Shown here in pieces: positions 28,280 through 38,560 of a DNA stretch of 64,000 nucleotides. The stretch's first letter is position 1. The number at the start of each line of letters is the position of its first letter. The stretch is from Roseovarius indicus (lineage in GTDB: Bacteria; Pseudomonadota; Alphaproteobacteria; Rhodobacterales; Rhodobacteraceae), in the NCBI RefSeq assembly GCF_008728195.1, contig NZ_CP031598.1:2914001-2978000 (forward strand), given 5' to 3'. The position numbers and the translations under genes were made by a program. The notes beneath the pieces are model-generated. The model was not told the DNA's origin. It saw only the letters and a program-made list of their open reading frames with translations, and searched no databases.

Positions 28280-30094
28280 TTACCGGTCGCGGCGCGAATT
28301 GACCTGCGACGACCGCGTCGACGTCGACTGGGTCTGCCGTTGGGGCGACTGAACCTGGTAGTAGGGCTCGTTCACCACCCGGACCTGCGTGCGCGGCTGC
28401 GACACCCGCACGGCTTGCGGCTGCTGCTGCCGGCGCGGCTGTGTCTGTGCCACATATTGCGGCTCGGGGATCTGCATGTCGGCCGCGTAGACCGCCGGCG
28501 AAGAGACGCCCGCATTCTTCATTGCCGCCCAGATCCGCGCGTCACGACCATAGACGTCCTGACGGTATTGCGGCTCGCCCTTGGCGTTGGTGAAGGCCGT
28601 CCGATAGATGATGTGCACCGGGATCTTCTTCTCGAGATCGACCTGGGTTTCCTGGCCGGTGTCGAGAATGCGGTGGAACATCTCTTTCGGGTTATCCGAC
28701 TGCTTCGACAGAACCTCGTAGGCAAAGTCGAAGGGTTGTGCGAGGCGGATGCACCCGTGGCTGTAGGCGCGGCGCGCATGGGCAAACAGGTGCTTGCTGG
28801 GCGTGTCGTGCAGGTAGATGTTGTACTTGTTCGGGAACATGAACTTCACCAGCCCCAACGCATTGCCGTCCGACGGCGGCTGTACGAGGTTGAACGGGAA
28901 GGTGCTCGCCGAATAGGCGTTGAAGTTCACACGCGAGCGGCTGACCTGGTTGCCGGACGCATCGTACAGGCGCAGGTGGCCCGCAGCACCCGGGTTGCGC
29001 TGCATCTGCGGCAGGTATTCGTTCACCGCGATCGAGCGCGGCACGTTCCACCGCGGATTGATCACCAGGTGCTCCATCACGTCAGAGAACTCGGGGCTTC
29101 GGCGGTCGTGGGAATTGGCCCCGACAACGGCCCGGGTCTCGAAGGTAATGATGTCGTTGTCGATGATCCGCGCCGAGAAGTCGGTCAGGTTGACGAGGAT
29201 ATGACGGCTGCCGCGCTCGGTGTTGAGCCAGCGCTCGCGCTCCATCGCGACCAGCACGGAGGCCAGGCGCGTTGCCGGTGACGTGTTGATCTCGGACAGC
29301 GTGTTCGACCCGGCCGCGCCATCGGGCTCCAGCCCGTGCGCCGCCTGGAACTTCATGACGGCCTTCTCGATATTGTCGTCATAGACCATCGTCGAGGTGC
29401 GCCCGAGATAGCCCATCGTCATCAGCCGGTCGCGCAGGGCCACGACGGCCTGACCGCTCTGGCCTTTCTCGAGTGCCCCGGCCTGAACCGCAGGCCCCCA
29501 GCCGCCGGTTTCGATCAGCCGCTCGAGACGCATCTTTTCCTTCATGAGCCGCGCGTATTCGCGCGTCTGCGGCACCAGCGTGCGGAAATAGGCACGCGGG
29601 TGGCCGCTTTCCGTCAGGCCGGAAAGATACGTCTTGGCATCCTTGTAGACCCCGTTGCGCTTGATCCCGTCGTCGATCGACGACGGCTCCAGCGCGCCGG
29701 ATTGCATGTCACGGGCGATCTGGATGAACGCCTTGGTCATCTCGACCTCGGCAAATCCGCGATCGCGCGGCGTGTTGGCATTGGACAGCACCCGCAACAG
29801 TCGGTCTGTCTCGTAACGCGAGGCAGGCAGACCGTGCATCGAGGCGGTTTTCATCGCCGACAAAAGCGCGCTCCTGCGGGCACGGTCTTCCTCGGTCGTT
29901 CCCGTCCACACCGCGTCGAACTTGTTTGATCGGTAAAAGGCGGCAATGTCGCGATCCGACGACGCGGCTTCCGCGACGGCCTGCTTGAACGCGGTGATAC
30001 CGGCCTCGGCGGCCGCGGCACTGAACCCGATCGCCGAGAAGGCAATCGCCAAACCCGACACACGGATGCTGGCCCCCAAGGATCTAAGAATCAT
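28280..30094 (-). CDS. L,D-transpeptidase (YcbB/LdtD-like)
   Basis: 604 aa. Signal peptide 1-29, a long helical N-terminal region, a peptidoglycan-binding_1 domain at about 210-270 ([22 protein letters not shown]), and a YkuD catalytic domain with HDTPSKHLF (429-437) and SHGCIRL (C448 nucleophile). It forms 3-3 meso-DAP crosslinks or attaches proteins to peptidoglycan in the periplasm. The last ~100 residues are Gln/Arg-rich and low-complexity ([23 protein letters not shown]), unusual for the family. It is divergent from a DUF882 peptidase. Confidence 0.93.
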   Translation of the reverse strand: MILRSLGASIRVSGLAIAFSAIGFSAAAAEAGITAFKQAVAEAASSDRDIAAFYRSNKFDAVWTGTTEEDRARRSALLSAMKTASMHGLPASRYETDRLLRVLSNANTPRDRGFAEVEMTKAFIQIARDMQSGALEPSSIDDGIKRNGVYKDAKTYLSGLTESGHPRAYFRTLVPQTREYARLMKEKMRLERLIETGGWGPAVQAGALEKGQSGQAVVALRDRLMTMGYLGRTSTMVYDDNIEKAVMKFQAAHGLEPDGAAGSNTLSEINTSPATRLASVLVAMERERWLNTERGSRHILVNLTDFSARIIDNDIITFETRAVVGANSHDRRSPEFSDVMEHLVINPRWNVPRSIAVNEYLPQMQRNPGAAGHLRLYDASGNQVSRSRVNFNAYSASTFPFNLVQPPSDGNALGLVKFMFPNKYNIYLHDTPSKHLFAHARRAYSHGCIRLAQPFDFAYEVLSKQSDNPKEMFHRILDTGQETQVDLEKKIPVHIIYRTAFTNAKGEPQYRQDVYGRDARIWAAMKNAGVSSPAVYAADMQIPEPQYVAQTQPRRQQQPQAVRVSQPRTQVRVVNEPYYQVQSPQRQTQSTSTRSSQVNSRRDR

Positions 30095-30422
30095 AACGTC
30101 TCCCCTGACTTGGTAAATTACGTTCTTTCAATGTAGTCGATCATGCGCGCTGAACAATTTCTGTCCAATCAAAAGTTTGGCAGCGCACTAACCTTTCTTT
30201 TCGTTAGCAGCCACCGGGCCGCAGGACCTCAGCAAAATAAGCACAACGCCGAAAATTTGCGCGAGATTTCGCCGAAACTCCTTGATCCGTAAAAGTTTTG
30301 GAACCGTCCCCCTTTTTCAACAAAACCGGATGTGTCATAAAAATAGCACATCTGGGGATGGATGGCAGAGCCGCCGAAACAGGCGGAAAACACAGGTAAG
30401 CGACGGGACAGGCGCATACACT
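30095..30422. promoter_or_regulatory. Divergent control region between L,D-transpeptidase and DUF882 genes
   Basis: 328 bp, AT-richer than its surroundings. A 6-bp inverted repeat GATGTG (30329-30334)/CACATC (30347-30352) with a 12-bp AT-rich centre lies about 70 bp upstream of the DUF882 start and could be an operator. No confident promoter hexamer pair was found; no coding region. Confidence 0.4.
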
Positions 30423-30992
30423 ATGACTGAAAGTAGCTCGTTGAGCATGACGCGGCGCGCCCTGCTGGGTGCATTCGCAGCAACCACCGTGGTGGCAGCT
30501 CCCACCTTTTCGAACGCAGCAGGATTTCTGAAAGGCGCGGGTGACATCCGGCGCATTCGGATGACGGCCCCCCGCACCGGCGAAACCCTCGACACGATCT
30601 ACTGGATCGAAGGCGAGTACATTCGCGACGCGGTCAAGGAAATCACCTACTTCATGCGCGATTGGCGTACCGATGGGGTCCATGACATCGACCTGCGCAC
30701 GGTCGACATCATGACGGCGGCGCACAACATGATGGACGTGACCGAGCCGTACATGCTGATCTCGGGGTACCGCAGCCCGGAAACCAACGCGATGCTGCGC
30801 AGCCGGTCGAGCGGCGTGGCCAAGAACTCGCGTCACCTCAAGGGTCAGGCTGCGGATCTCAGGCTCGGGTCCCGCTCGGTCAACCAGATGTACCGCGCAG
30901 CGATGGCCTGCCACGGCGGCGGCGTCGGCCGGTACACCAGCAGCAACTTCGTGCACATGGATTGCGGTCCGGTGCGCAGCTGGGGCAGCTGA
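30423..30992 (+). CDS. DUF882 (YcbK/MepK-like) peptidase
   Basis: 189 aa. A twin-arginine type signal (SMTRRALLGAFAATTVVAA) directs it to the periplasm. The M15/DUF882 zinc motifs are SRHLKGQAADL and FVHMDCG; SGYRSPETNAMLR matches the conserved loop. E. coli MepK of this family cuts 3-3 crosslinks made by L,D-transpeptidases, so the divergent pairing with one is meaningful. ATG 30423 has only a weak upstream site (GGGACAGG). Confidence 0.88.
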   Translation: MTESSSLSMTRRALLGAFAATTVVAAPTFSNAAGFLKGAGDIRRIRMTAPRTGETLDTIYWIEGEYIRDAVKEITYFMRDWRTDGVHDIDLRTVDIMTAAHNMMDVTEPYMLISGYRSPETNAMLRSRSSGVAKNSRHLKGQAADLRLGSRSVNQMYRAAMACHGGGVGRYTSSNFVHMDCGPVRSWGS

Positions 30993-31030
30993 ACGCCCCC
31001 GAGAAAACCGACAGGTTTCATGTTACCGAA

Positions 31031-31066
31031 AAGCGCCGGCTGGGTCCCTCCGCCGGTGTTTTTCTT
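31031..31066 (+). terminator. Terminator after the DUF882 gene
   Basis: Stem 31031-31040 with 31052-31061 (two to three G-U pairs), 11-nt loop, then TTTTTCTTTT overlapping the 3' arm. Confidence 0.75.
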
Positions 31067-31113
31067 TTGAAGCAATGGTTGGAAGGCGCCTGCCCCGGCG
31101 CCCTCCCAAAACG

Positions 31114-32064
31114 TCAGGCGCCCAGGCGCTCCTGCCGCGCCGCACTCAGCCGAGCAAAATCATCGCCCGCGTGGTACGACGACCGCGTCAGCGGCGTGGC
31201 GGACACCATCAGGAACCCCTTGCCAAACGCTGCCTTCTCGTAGGCCGCAAACTCGTCCGGCGTGACGAACCGGTCGACCGCATGGTGCTTGGGCGTCGGC
31301 TGCAGATACTGACCGATCGTCAGGAAATCGACATCCGCCGCGCGCATGTCATCCATGACCTGGCGCACCTGCTCGCGGGTTTCGCCAAGCCCGACCATGA
31401 TACCCGACTTGGTGAAAATCGACGGATCCATCTCCTTGACCCGCTGCAACAGCCTCAGGCTGTGGAAGTAACGCGCCCCCGGCCGCACCGCGGGGTAAAG
31501 CCCCGGCACCGTTTCCAGGTTATGGTTGAACACATCCGGCTTCGCATCGACGACCACCTGAAGCACGCCCGGGTCGCAATGCAGGAAATCAGGGGTCAGG
31601 ATCTCGATTGTCGTGTCCGGGCTGCGATGGCGGATCGCGCGAATCGTCTGTGCGAAATGCGCGGCGCCACCGTCCTGAACGTCATCACGGTCGACCGACG
31701 TGATCACCACATGGTTGAGGCCGAGCTTCTGCACCGCGTCGGCCACGCGCCCCGGCTCGAACGGGTCGAGCTCCTCGGGCGGCTTGCCGGTGGCGATATT
31801 GCAGAAGCTGCAAGCCCGGGTGCAGGTATCGCCCATGATCATCATCGTGGCATGACCCTGGTTCCAGCACTCGCCAGCATTGGGGCAGCCGGCCTCTTCG
31901 CAGACCGTCACAAGCTTGTGCTCGCGCATGATTCTGTGGGTTTCGCGATAGCCCTCGCCATCAGGCGCCTTCACCCTGATCCAATGCGGCTTTTTCGGCT
32001 GCGCATTATCGGGCCGATGAGCCTTTTCGGGATGACGCTGTTCCGGAATCTTGATGTCACGCAC
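31114..32064 (-). CDS. lipA: Lipoyl synthase
   Basis: 316-aa radical-SAM enzyme that inserts two sulphurs into octanoyl groups on E2 and GcvH. The auxiliary cluster motif is [12 protein letters not shown] and the radical-SAM motif CTRACSFC; the C-terminal [10 protein letters not shown] serine ligand motif is present. The start is GTG 32064, preceded by GGGGGA, giving the conserved [19 protein letters not shown] opening; an upstream ATG at 32106 is open but not conserved. Confidence 0.97.
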   Translation of the reverse strand: MRDIKIPEQRHPEKAHRPDNAQPKKPHWIRVKAPDGEGYRETHRIMREHKLVTVCEEAGCPNAGECWNQGHATMMIMGDTCTRACSFCNIATGKPPEELDPFEPGRVADAVQKLGLNHVVITSVDRDDVQDGGAAHFAQTIRAIRHRSPDTTIEILTPDFLHCDPGVLQVVVDAKPDVFNHNLETVPGLYPAVRPGARYFHSLRLLQRVKEMDPSIFTKSGIMVGLGETREQVRQVMDDMRAADVDFLTIGQYLQPTPKHHAVDRFVTPDEFAAYEKAAFGKGFLMVSATPLTRSSYHAGDDFARLSAARQERLGA

Positions 32065-32285
32065 GGAATTTCCCCCGCGAACTGTTTGGTAACTCGCCCC
32101 CTGCATAATGCATCCCGGTGGGATGTACCAGTTCTGCGGCCGTGCCGGACGGTGCGGCGCTTCATCTTAACGAGTGCCCACCGCCTTCAGCATGCCGCAT
32201 GCGGCCATTCCGCAGTTGCACCGGTCACCCGACACCTTATCCTGACCAGACCCACCCGGCATTCGGCAAGCAATCAGGCAAGGCG

Positions 32286-33011
32286 ATGGATTGGCAGGCG
32301 CACAGGCGCGAGGCTCACAAACTGGGCCGGACGCAGGAGTATCTGAAACAGCTCGTCTATGGCGGCAATGACGGAATCGTCACGACCTTCGCCATTGTCG
32401 CAGGCTTTGCCGGCGCCGCAGCCGATGGCGTGGCCCAGATCGGCGGGCTGGCGGTGCTTGTCTTCGGGCTTGCCAATCTTTTCGCCGACGCGGTCAGCAT
32501 GGGCCTTGGCGAGTTCCTCTCGCTCCGCTCCCAGCACGACCTTTATCGCGCGCGCCGGAACAGCGAGCTGCACGAAATCAAGCGAAACCCGGATCAGGAG
32601 CGGATGGAGCTGTTCGAGATCCTCCGCCAGAGGGGCCTGCCCGCCGGCGAGGCCGACACGGCGGCCGGCATCCTGTCGCGGCATCCCGAGATCATGGCCG
32701 ACCTGATGATGACGTATGAATTCGGCATGACGGACCCGGCAGAGGAGAGCCCGCTCCTGAACGGGCTGTCGACCTTCCTGGCCTTCGTCGCGTTCGGGTC
32801 GATTCCGCTTGCGCCCTATTTCCTGCTACCGCCCGACGACCGGACGTTCTTGCTGTCCGTCGCCGCAACCGCGCTGGCCCTGACGAGCCTGGGGTTGCTG
32901 CGGTGGAGCGCGACAGGCGAAAGACTGTTCCGCTCGGTCGGCGAAACGATACTCGTCGGGTCGATCTGTGCCATGGTCGCCTTTGTCGTGGGGTGGATCG
33001 TCGGCGGCTGA
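32286..33011 (+). CDS. VIT1/CCC1 family transporter
   Basis: 241-aa membrane protein with five predicted transmembrane segments. GGNDGIVTTFAIVAG in helix 1 and SMGLGEFLSLRSQ after helix 2 are hallmarks; between helices 2 and 3 lies the long metal-binding helical region (IKRNPDQERMELFEILRQRGL). Family members move Fe2+ or Mn2+ out of the cytoplasm. ATG 32286 is preceded by AGGCAAGGCG. Confidence 0.92.
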   Translation: MDWQAHRREAHKLGRTQEYLKQLVYGGNDGIVTTFAIVAGFAGAAADGVAQIGGLAVLVFGLANLFADAVSMGLGEFLSLRSQHDLYRARRNSELHEIKRNPDQERMELFEILRQRGLPAGEADTAAGILSRHPEIMADLMMTYEFGMTDPAEESPLLNGLSTFLAFVAFGSIPLAPYFLLPPDDRTFLLSVAATALALTSLGLLRWSATGERLFRSVGETILVGSICAMVAFVVGWIVGG

Positions 33012-33016
33012 CCGCC

Positions 33017-34099
33017 CTACCCAATGAGGTCTCCGTCATCGCCCAGCCGGTCGTAATGCCGCCTGAGCCGCTGCAGCGCGATGCGCAGCACCACCTTGCC
33101 GGACCGGGCCGACCAGCCCATGTGCTTCTCGGCGCTTTCAAGGCCTTCCAGGTGACAACAGCAGCGCAGTACGACGTCGCCCAGCCCCGGCCCAAGATCG
33201 CGCAAGGCACCTAGAACCCGAGACCGGGCCACCGCGGTACCATCATGCCCCGGGCCGGCAGGCGACAACTCGGCAGCCTTGACCAGGAACCTGTCCCAGC
33301 TCTCCCCCTGACGGATCCCCAGGTCGGCCATCTCGTAATCTTCCCGCAGCCGTTCGCCCGCACTGACGAGTTCGTCCGAAAGGAACTTCTCGCCACTGCG
33401 GTCACGCCGACGCCCAAGCAGCGTGAGCGGCGTTTCCACAGCCAAGAACCGGGGGCGCCTGGAAGACATCGTGTCGACCGGGGCGCCCTGCCCCTTCGGC
33501 TTGGCGGGTTCGAATCGCGCCGGCGCCTCTGCGAACCCGACAGCGCGGTTTTCGGCTTCGGCCATCATCCGGTTGAGGGCGTCGCGGCCCGCCGAAGTGA
33601 TCCGGTAGCGTGAAACCCGGCCGGGTTGATCGCAGGCGATCCATCCTGCCAAGGCCATCGCCTCGGCCGCCGCGTGCCCCACGATGGCACGGCGCGTCGT
33701 ATCCCCGTCGTCGCTTTCGCGCACGACGACGGCCTTGTCCATGTCGGCGGCCACCGCCAGCATCGCACCCGGCTCGCACATCCGCCGCAGCACCCGTCGC
33801 GCTTCCTGCGACAGCTCGTCCATCGATGGCACGACCTCGTCCGCTGGGCTATTGCGCGTCCCGGCCGCGTGCACCCGTCGGCCGAGCCGGCTTAACACCT
33901 GGTCCACGAGGATATCCTCTCGTCGCGCTTCGAACGCCCGCACCTGCCGCAGAACGGTAGAGGCATGTACCCCCGCCTCCCGCGCAAGGGCGCGGATCGG
34001 CTGGCCCGTTTCCGTGTGAAGAAGATATGCGAGTGCCTCTTTTGGCACCCAGCATGGCAACTGTTCCGCGATTTCGGCGGAAGGCGAGACATATGGCAC
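33017..34099 (-). CDS. DUF6456 helix-turn-helix protein
   Basis: 360 aa. An N-terminal HTH (IRALAREAGVHASTVLRQVRAFE, about 36-58) is followed by a winged-helix-like middle and the DUF6456 C-terminal domain (ERLREDYEMADLGIRQGESWDRFL). Probably a DNA-binding regulator of Rhodobacteraceae; targets unknown. The start is GTG 34099, with AGGAGGAG seven bases upstream, which is stronger than most sites in this window. Confidence 0.8.
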   Translation of the reverse strand: MPYVSPSAEIAEQLPCWVPKEALAYLLHTETGQPIRALAREAGVHASTVLRQVRAFEARREDILVDQVLSRLGRRVHAAGTRNSPADEVVPSMDELSQEARRVLRRMCEPGAMLAVAADMDKAVVVRESDDGDTTRRAIVGHAAAEAMALAGWIACDQPGRVSRYRITSAGRDALNRMMAEAENRAVGFAEAPARFEPAKPKGQGAPVDTMSSRRPRFLAVETPLTLLGRRRDRSGEKFLSDELVSAGERLREDYEMADLGIRQGESWDRFLVKAAELSPAGPGHDGTAVARSRVLGALRDLGPGLGDVVLRCCCHLEGLESAEKHMGWSARSGKVVLRIALQRLRRHYDRLGDDGDLIG

Positions 34100-34346
34100 G
34101 CCATCTCCTCCTCATATCCTTCGGCAGCACCTGAGCCCCATGCCTGCGGCCATCCGCAGAACCCGGCCGAGTTAAGGCTTCAATTGTTACCGCTTGGTTA
34201 ATTAAGAACGTATTGGTGAGGATTGTTGCTGAAACGTAAACAAACGGACTCACAACCGCGCGGTGGTTCTGCCCGGCACGCAACACCCTGAAGGGTTGTG
34301 CAAAGGTCTCGGTTCACAATTCTGAACAACCTGACCGGAGACTGCC

Positions 34347-34727
34347 ATGACCACGCGCCTGCCCTGCCTTTACAGCCTGCGCCGCCCCCGACTCCTGATC
34401 GAGGCGGCACGACTCGGCGTCGCGGAGTACAGCCGCGATGCGGCGCTGCGGCGACATCTCGGGTATCTGCGCCAGCCCGACTGCGAGGCCACGCTCGGGG
34501 CGTTGCTGGAAATCGAGGATGAGCTCAACCAGATGCGCAAAGACGGCAACGCCGGCTATTCGCCGGCGCGCCACGTGGATGTCGTGATTGCGATCATGGG
34601 CGAGGCGCGGCTGTTGCGCGCCTCGGCCCAGGCTGATCAGGAGAAGGCGTCGGGCATCGAAGCCTTCTTCTCGGCCACGAAAGCGTCGAGCGCCTCGGCG
34701 ATACCCGGGTCAAGCGCCGGCTGTTGA
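34347..34727 (+). CDS. DUF6477 family protein
   Basis: 126 aa; residues 1-90 match the small Rhodobacteraceae family (LYSLRRPRLLIEAARLG, LLEIEDELNQMRKDG, YSPARHVDVVIAIMGEARLL). Function unknown. GGAGA precedes ATG 34347. Homologues as I remember them end after GEARLL; here the frame reads on for ~30 residues (EAFFSATKASSAS) through the antisense of the MttB-family gene end, overlapping it by 91 bp, so the C-terminal tail may be a recent stop loss. Confidence 0.75.
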   Translation: MTTRLPCLYSLRRPRLLIEAARLGVAEYSRDAALRRHLGYLRQPDCEATLGALLEIEDELNQMRKDGNAGYSPARHVDVVIAIMGEARLLRASAQADQEKASGIEAFFSATKASSASAIPGSSAGC

Positions 34728-36181
34728 TAGTTCGACAGCGTCTGCTTCACCTTGACGTTGGCCAGCGTCATCGTATCGCGCTCGCCTTCCTCGGCCCATT
34801 GCTCGAACGGCTTGTAGTCGAGAAGTTCCGACCGCCAGAACGACTTCTTGAAGTTGGCCTGCGTGTGGGCGCAGCCAAGGTAGTGCCCGCCCGGGCCGAC
34901 TTCGCGGATCGCGTCCATCGCCTGCCCGTTCTCGGTCATGTCGACCCCGCGGGCCATGTTCTGCAGTGCGCCAAGCTGGTCGGCATCCATCACGAACTTC
35001 TCGAAGCTCGAGACAAGGCCGCCTTCCAGCCAGCCGCAGGAGTGCAGCATGAAGTTCACACCCGACAGCAGCCCGAGGTTGAGGCTGTTGGCCGATTCGT
35101 AGGCCGCCTGCGCGTCCGGCAGTTTCGACCCGTTGAACGACCCGGCCGACCGGAACGGCAGCCCATACCGCCGCGCAAGCTGCCCTGCACCGTAGGTGAT
35201 CAGCGAGGCCTCGGGCGTGCCGAAGGTGGGCGCGCCGCTGTTCATGTCGATCGAGGTCACGAAGGCGCCGAAGATAACCGGTGCGCCGGGGCGGATGATC
35301 TGTGAATAGGCAATGCCGGCCAGAACCTCGGCCAGAACCTGCGTCAGGGTACCGGCCACCGACACCGGCGCCATCGCGCCGCCGACGATGAACGGCGAAA
35401 TGATGCAGGCCTGGTTGTTCTCGGCATACACCTCGAGCGCCCCCATCATCACCTCGTCGAAGGTCATCGGCGAGTTGATGTTGATCAGCGAGGTCATCAC
35501 CGTGTTGTCGCGCACGAAATCCTCACCGAAGAGGATACCGCACATGTCGACGCTGTCCTGCGCGCGGCTGGGGTCGGTGACCGACCCCATGAACGGCTTG
35601 TCCGACAGCGTCATATGCGCCTTCAGCATGTCGAGGTGGCGCTTGTTCACCGGAATATCGGTCGGCTCGCACACCGTGCCGCCCGAATGGTGCAGCCAGC
35701 GCGACATGTAGCCCAGTTTCACGAACTTCTCGAAGTCGTCCATCGTGGCGTAGCGACGGCCGTGATCCATATCCCGCACGAAGGGCGGGCCGTAGACCGG
35801 CGCACAGACCAGGTTGCGCCCGCCGACAACGACATTGCGCTCGGGGTTGCGGGCATGCTGAGTGTATTCGCTCGGCGCCGTCTTGATCAGCTCACGGGCC
35901 AGGCCGCGCGGTATGCGCACGCGCTCGCCATCGACATCCGCGCCGGCGTTGCGCCAACGCTCCAGCGCCTTCGGGTTCTCGACGAAGTTCACGCCGATCT
36001 CCTCGAGCACGATCTCGGCGTTCTGTTCGATGATGTCGAGCGCCTCTTCGTTCAGAACTTCGAAGAGCGGAATGTTTCGCTCGATATACTTGGCGGTTTC
36101 GATATTGACGGCCGTGCGTTCGGCCCGGCGGGCTGCACCGCCGCCACCGCGGCCTCGTCTGCGGGCTGCTGCTTCGCTCAT
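34637..36181 (-). CDS. Trimethylamine methyltransferase (MttB) family protein, non-pyrrolysine type
   Basis: 514-aa TIM-barrel methyltransferase. Conserved blocks include LEEIGVNF, PVYGPPFVRDMDHGRRY, MSRWLHHSGGTVCEPTDIP and GPGGHYLGCAHTQANF. The frame is uninterrupted with no internal UAG, so it is of the MtgB-like type that demethylates glycine betaine or related quaternary amines onto a corrinoid protein. The N-terminus is Arg/Gly-rich (residues 5-22, ARRRGRGGGGAARRAER). ATG 36181 follows AAGGAGACC. The partner pterin methyltransferase is 16 kb away; no corrinoid protein is adjacent. Confidence 0.88.
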   Translation of the reverse strand: MSEAAARRRGRGGGGAARRAERTAVNIETAKYIERNIPLFEVLNEEALDIIEQNAEIVLEEIGVNFVENPKALERWRNAGADVDGERVRIPRGLARELIKTAPSEYTQHARNPERNVVVGGRNLVCAPVYGPPFVRDMDHGRRYATMDDFEKFVKLGYMSRWLHHSGGTVCEPTDIPVNKRHLDMLKAHMTLSDKPFMGSVTDPSRAQDSVDMCGILFGEDFVRDNTVMTSLININSPMTFDEVMMGALEVYAENNQACIISPFIVGGAMAPVSVAGTLTQVLAEVLAGIAYSQIIRPGAPVIFGAFVTSIDMNSGAPTFGTPEASLITYGAGQLARRYGLPFRSAGSFNGSKLPDAQAAYESANSLNLGLLSGVNFMLHSCGWLEGGLVSSFEKFVMDADQLGALQNMARGVDMTENGQAMDAIREVGPGGHYLGCAHTQANFKKSFWRSELLDYKPFEQWAEEGERDTMTLANVKVKQTLSNYQQPALDPGIAEALDAFVAEKKASMPDAFS

Positions 36182-36398
36182 TGCACAGGTCTCCTTGGTC
36201 CCGACTCCGGCGCATGTCGGCGCCGTTTGCCCGCTTTTATCGACATCGCACATCCGCACACGGCGGATTTGCGGCTTCGCCCGGCCAAAACCGACATCCA
36301 CGGTCAAAATTGCGCAAACGGTGCGCCGGGGCATACCAAACCGGCATAACTGATTCAGGTTAAGGCGCGCTTGCCAGCCTGAGGACATATTCGGCCAC

Positions 36399-36566
36399 AT
36401 GTGGACGCGGGAGAAAAAGCGGAACTGGATGGGCGTGATCGGCGGGGCCGGCGTCGTGGCCGTTCTTGCGGGCGTTTTCGGGCTTGTTCCCCTGTCCGTG
36501 GCACTCTTCGCGGGCATCGCGATCTGGATCATGGGCGCGACGGTGATCAACCTGCTTGCGGGCTGA
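36399..36566 (+). CDS. Small hypothetical membrane protein
   Basis: 55 aa beginning MWTREKKRNWMGV, with a basic N-terminus and two transmembrane segments (GVIGGAGVVAVLAGVFGLV and VALFAGIAIWIMGATVI). It sits 45 bp upstream of guaA. GAGGA lies 16 nt before ATG 36399, somewhat far. Too short for family assignment. Confidence 0.55.
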   Translation: MWTREKKRNWMGVIGGAGVVAVLAGVFGLVPLSVALFAGIAIWIMGATVINLLAG

Positions 36567-36611
36567 ACGCAGGTCTTGCGCGCACGCGCCACCCGCCATA
36601 CTAGGCAGGGT

Positions 36612-38180
36612 ATGAGCCAGACACCGCACGACCGCCTCCTCATCATCGATTTCGGCAGCCAGGTCACCCAGCTGATTGCCCGCCGCCTGCGCGAACTGAA
36701 CGTCTATTGCGAAATCCACCCGTTCCAGCAGGTGACGGATGAGTTTCTCGACGAATTCGCCCCGAAGGCGGTGATCTTCTCCGGGGGGCCCGCCTCGGTC
36801 ATCGACGAGGGCTCGCCGCGCCCGCCGGAAAAGGTGTTCAATCTTGGTGTGCCCATCCTCGGCATCTGCTACGGCCAGCAGGTCATGATGCACATGCTGG
36901 GCGGCAAGGTGGAACGTGGCCACGGCACCGCAGAATTCGGTCGCGCCTATGTCACCCCGCCTGCCGAGCGGCTGCCCCTGCTCGATGGCTGGTTCGCCAC
37001 CCCAGATGGCCGCGAGCAGGTCTGGATGAGCCACGGGGACCACGTATCGGCCATCGCTCCGGGGTTCGAAGTCTACGGCACCTCGCCCTATGCCCCCTTC
37101 GCCATCACGGCGGACACTGACAGGAATTTCTTCGCCGTCCAGTTCCACCCCGAGGTGCACCACACTCCGAACGGCAAGACCCTCTATGCCAACTTCGTCA
37201 AGCTGGCCGGCTTCACCGGTGACTGGACGATGGCCGCCTATCGTGACGAGGCGATCGAGAAGATCCGCGAACAGGTTGGCGACCGGCAGGTGATCTGCGG
37301 CCTGTCCGGCGGCGTCGACAGCTCGGTCGCGGCTGTCCTGATCCACGAGGCCATCGGCGATCAGCTGACCTGTGTCTTCGTCGACCACGGCCTGTTGCGG
37401 CTGGGCGAGGCCGAAGAGGTCACGACCATGTTCCGCGACCACTACAACATCCCGCTCATCCATGCCGACGAGTCGGATCTTTTCCTGGGTGAGCTTGAGG
37501 GCGTAAGCGACCCGGAGCAAAAGAGAAAAACAATCGGCCGCCTCTTCATCGACGTGTTCCAGAAACACGCCAACGAGATCGAGAATGCCGAGTTCCTCGC
37601 TCAGGGCACCCTCTATCCAGACGTCATCGAATCCGTGTCCTTCTCCGGCGGTCCCTCGGTCACCATCAAGTCGCACCACAACGTGGGCGGCCTGCCCGAG
37701 AAGATGGGCCTGAAACTGGTCGAACCGCTGCGAGAACTCTTCAAGGACGAGGTCCGCGCCCTTGGCCGCGAACTGGGCCTGCCGCAAAGCTTCATTGGCC
37801 GCCACCCCTTCCCCGGGCCCGGCCTCGCCATCCGCTGCCCCGGCGAGATCACCAAGGACAAGCTCGATATCCTGCGCAAGGCCGATGCCGTCTATATCGA
37901 CCAGATCCGCAAACACGGCCTTTACGACGAGATCTGGCAGGCCTTCGTCGCGATCCTGCCGGTCAGGACCGTCGGCGTCATGGGCGACGGCCGCACCTAC
38001 GATTACGCCTGCGCCCTGCGCGCCGTCACCAGCGTCGACGGCATGACAGCCGATTACTACCCGTTCAGCCACGAGTTCCTCGGCGAAACCGCCACGCGCA
38101 TCATCAACGAGGTCAAGGGGATCAACCGGGTCACCTACGACATCACTTCGAAACCTCCGGGAACCATCGAGTGGGAATGA
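36612..38180 (+). CDS. guaA: GMP synthase (glutamine-hydrolysing)
   Basis: 522-aa bifunctional enzyme converting XMP to GMP. The class I glutamine amidotransferase domain has C86 in GICYGQQ and HPE in VQFHPEVHH; the ATP-pyrophosphatase P-loop is [12 protein letters not shown]; the C-terminal dimerisation domain ends in the conserved [11 protein letters not shown] 36612 follows GGCAGGG. Length is typical. Confidence 0.98.
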   Translation: MSQTPHDRLLIIDFGSQVTQLIARRLRELNVYCEIHPFQQVTDEFLDEFAPKAVIFSGGPASVIDEGSPRPPEKVFNLGVPILGICYGQQVMMHMLGGKVERGHGTAEFGRAYVTPPAERLPLLDGWFATPDGREQVWMSHGDHVSAIAPGFEVYGTSPYAPFAITADTDRNFFAVQFHPEVHHTPNGKTLYANFVKLAGFTGDWTMAAYRDEAIEKIREQVGDRQVICGLSGGVDSSVAAVLIHEAIGDQLTCVFVDHGLLRLGEAEEVTTMFRDHYNIPLIHADESDLFLGELEGVSDPEQKRKTIGRLFIDVFQKHANEIENAEFLAQGTLYPDVIESVSFSGGPSVTIKSHHNVGGLPEKMGLKLVEPLRELFKDEVRALGRELGLPQSFIGRHPFPGPGLAIRCPGEITKDKLDILRKADAVYIDQIRKHGLYDEIWQAFVAILPVRTVGVMGDGRTYDYACALRAVTSVDGMTADYYPFSHEFLGETATRIINEVKGINRVTYDITSKPPGTIEWE

Positions 38181-38560
38181 TCCAGGCCTGATAGCCGACG
38201 GCTCCAAGACGGCATGTGCCATCCGCACAGGCGGCAAACGGCGCTCAACGAGGGGCGCTTTGCCACACGCCTAGCAGGCCGATGTGTCAGGCTCACCATG
38301 CGCCGTAAACTTCAGTAATAAAGAAGAAATTCCCGGATCACCCAACGCCCACGCCGGTGCAGACGTGCTGATGACAAGCAGGTCTCATCCAAAAACATCG
38401 GCCTTACGATGGAACCTGACGCACGGCGCGGCGTTGTTATACGGGAGAGAGTAAACCAAGCCAGATATCCGGATCACCATGACTGTCGGGCTGCCCGAGG
38501 CCGGCAGCCAAGGCGACGCCATTCTTACGCCCCCCGGGCGAGACCGGACTAGGAGACGAG
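38181..38560. other. 380-bp intergenic region downstream of guaA
   Basis: A hairpin just after guaA (GGCAAA 38230-38235 with TTTGCC 38256-38261, plus inner GCGC pairs) may act as a terminator though no T-run follows. CCGGATCACC occurs twice (38334 and 38470 areas). A TTATAC -10-like hexamer lies near 38437. No coding region is supported. Confidence 0.4.

Noticed and set aside
34637..36181. Pyrrolysine-containing trimethylamine methyltransferase
   Set aside because: No in-frame UAG occurs within the conserved part of the gene; it is a non-Pyl MttB-family member.
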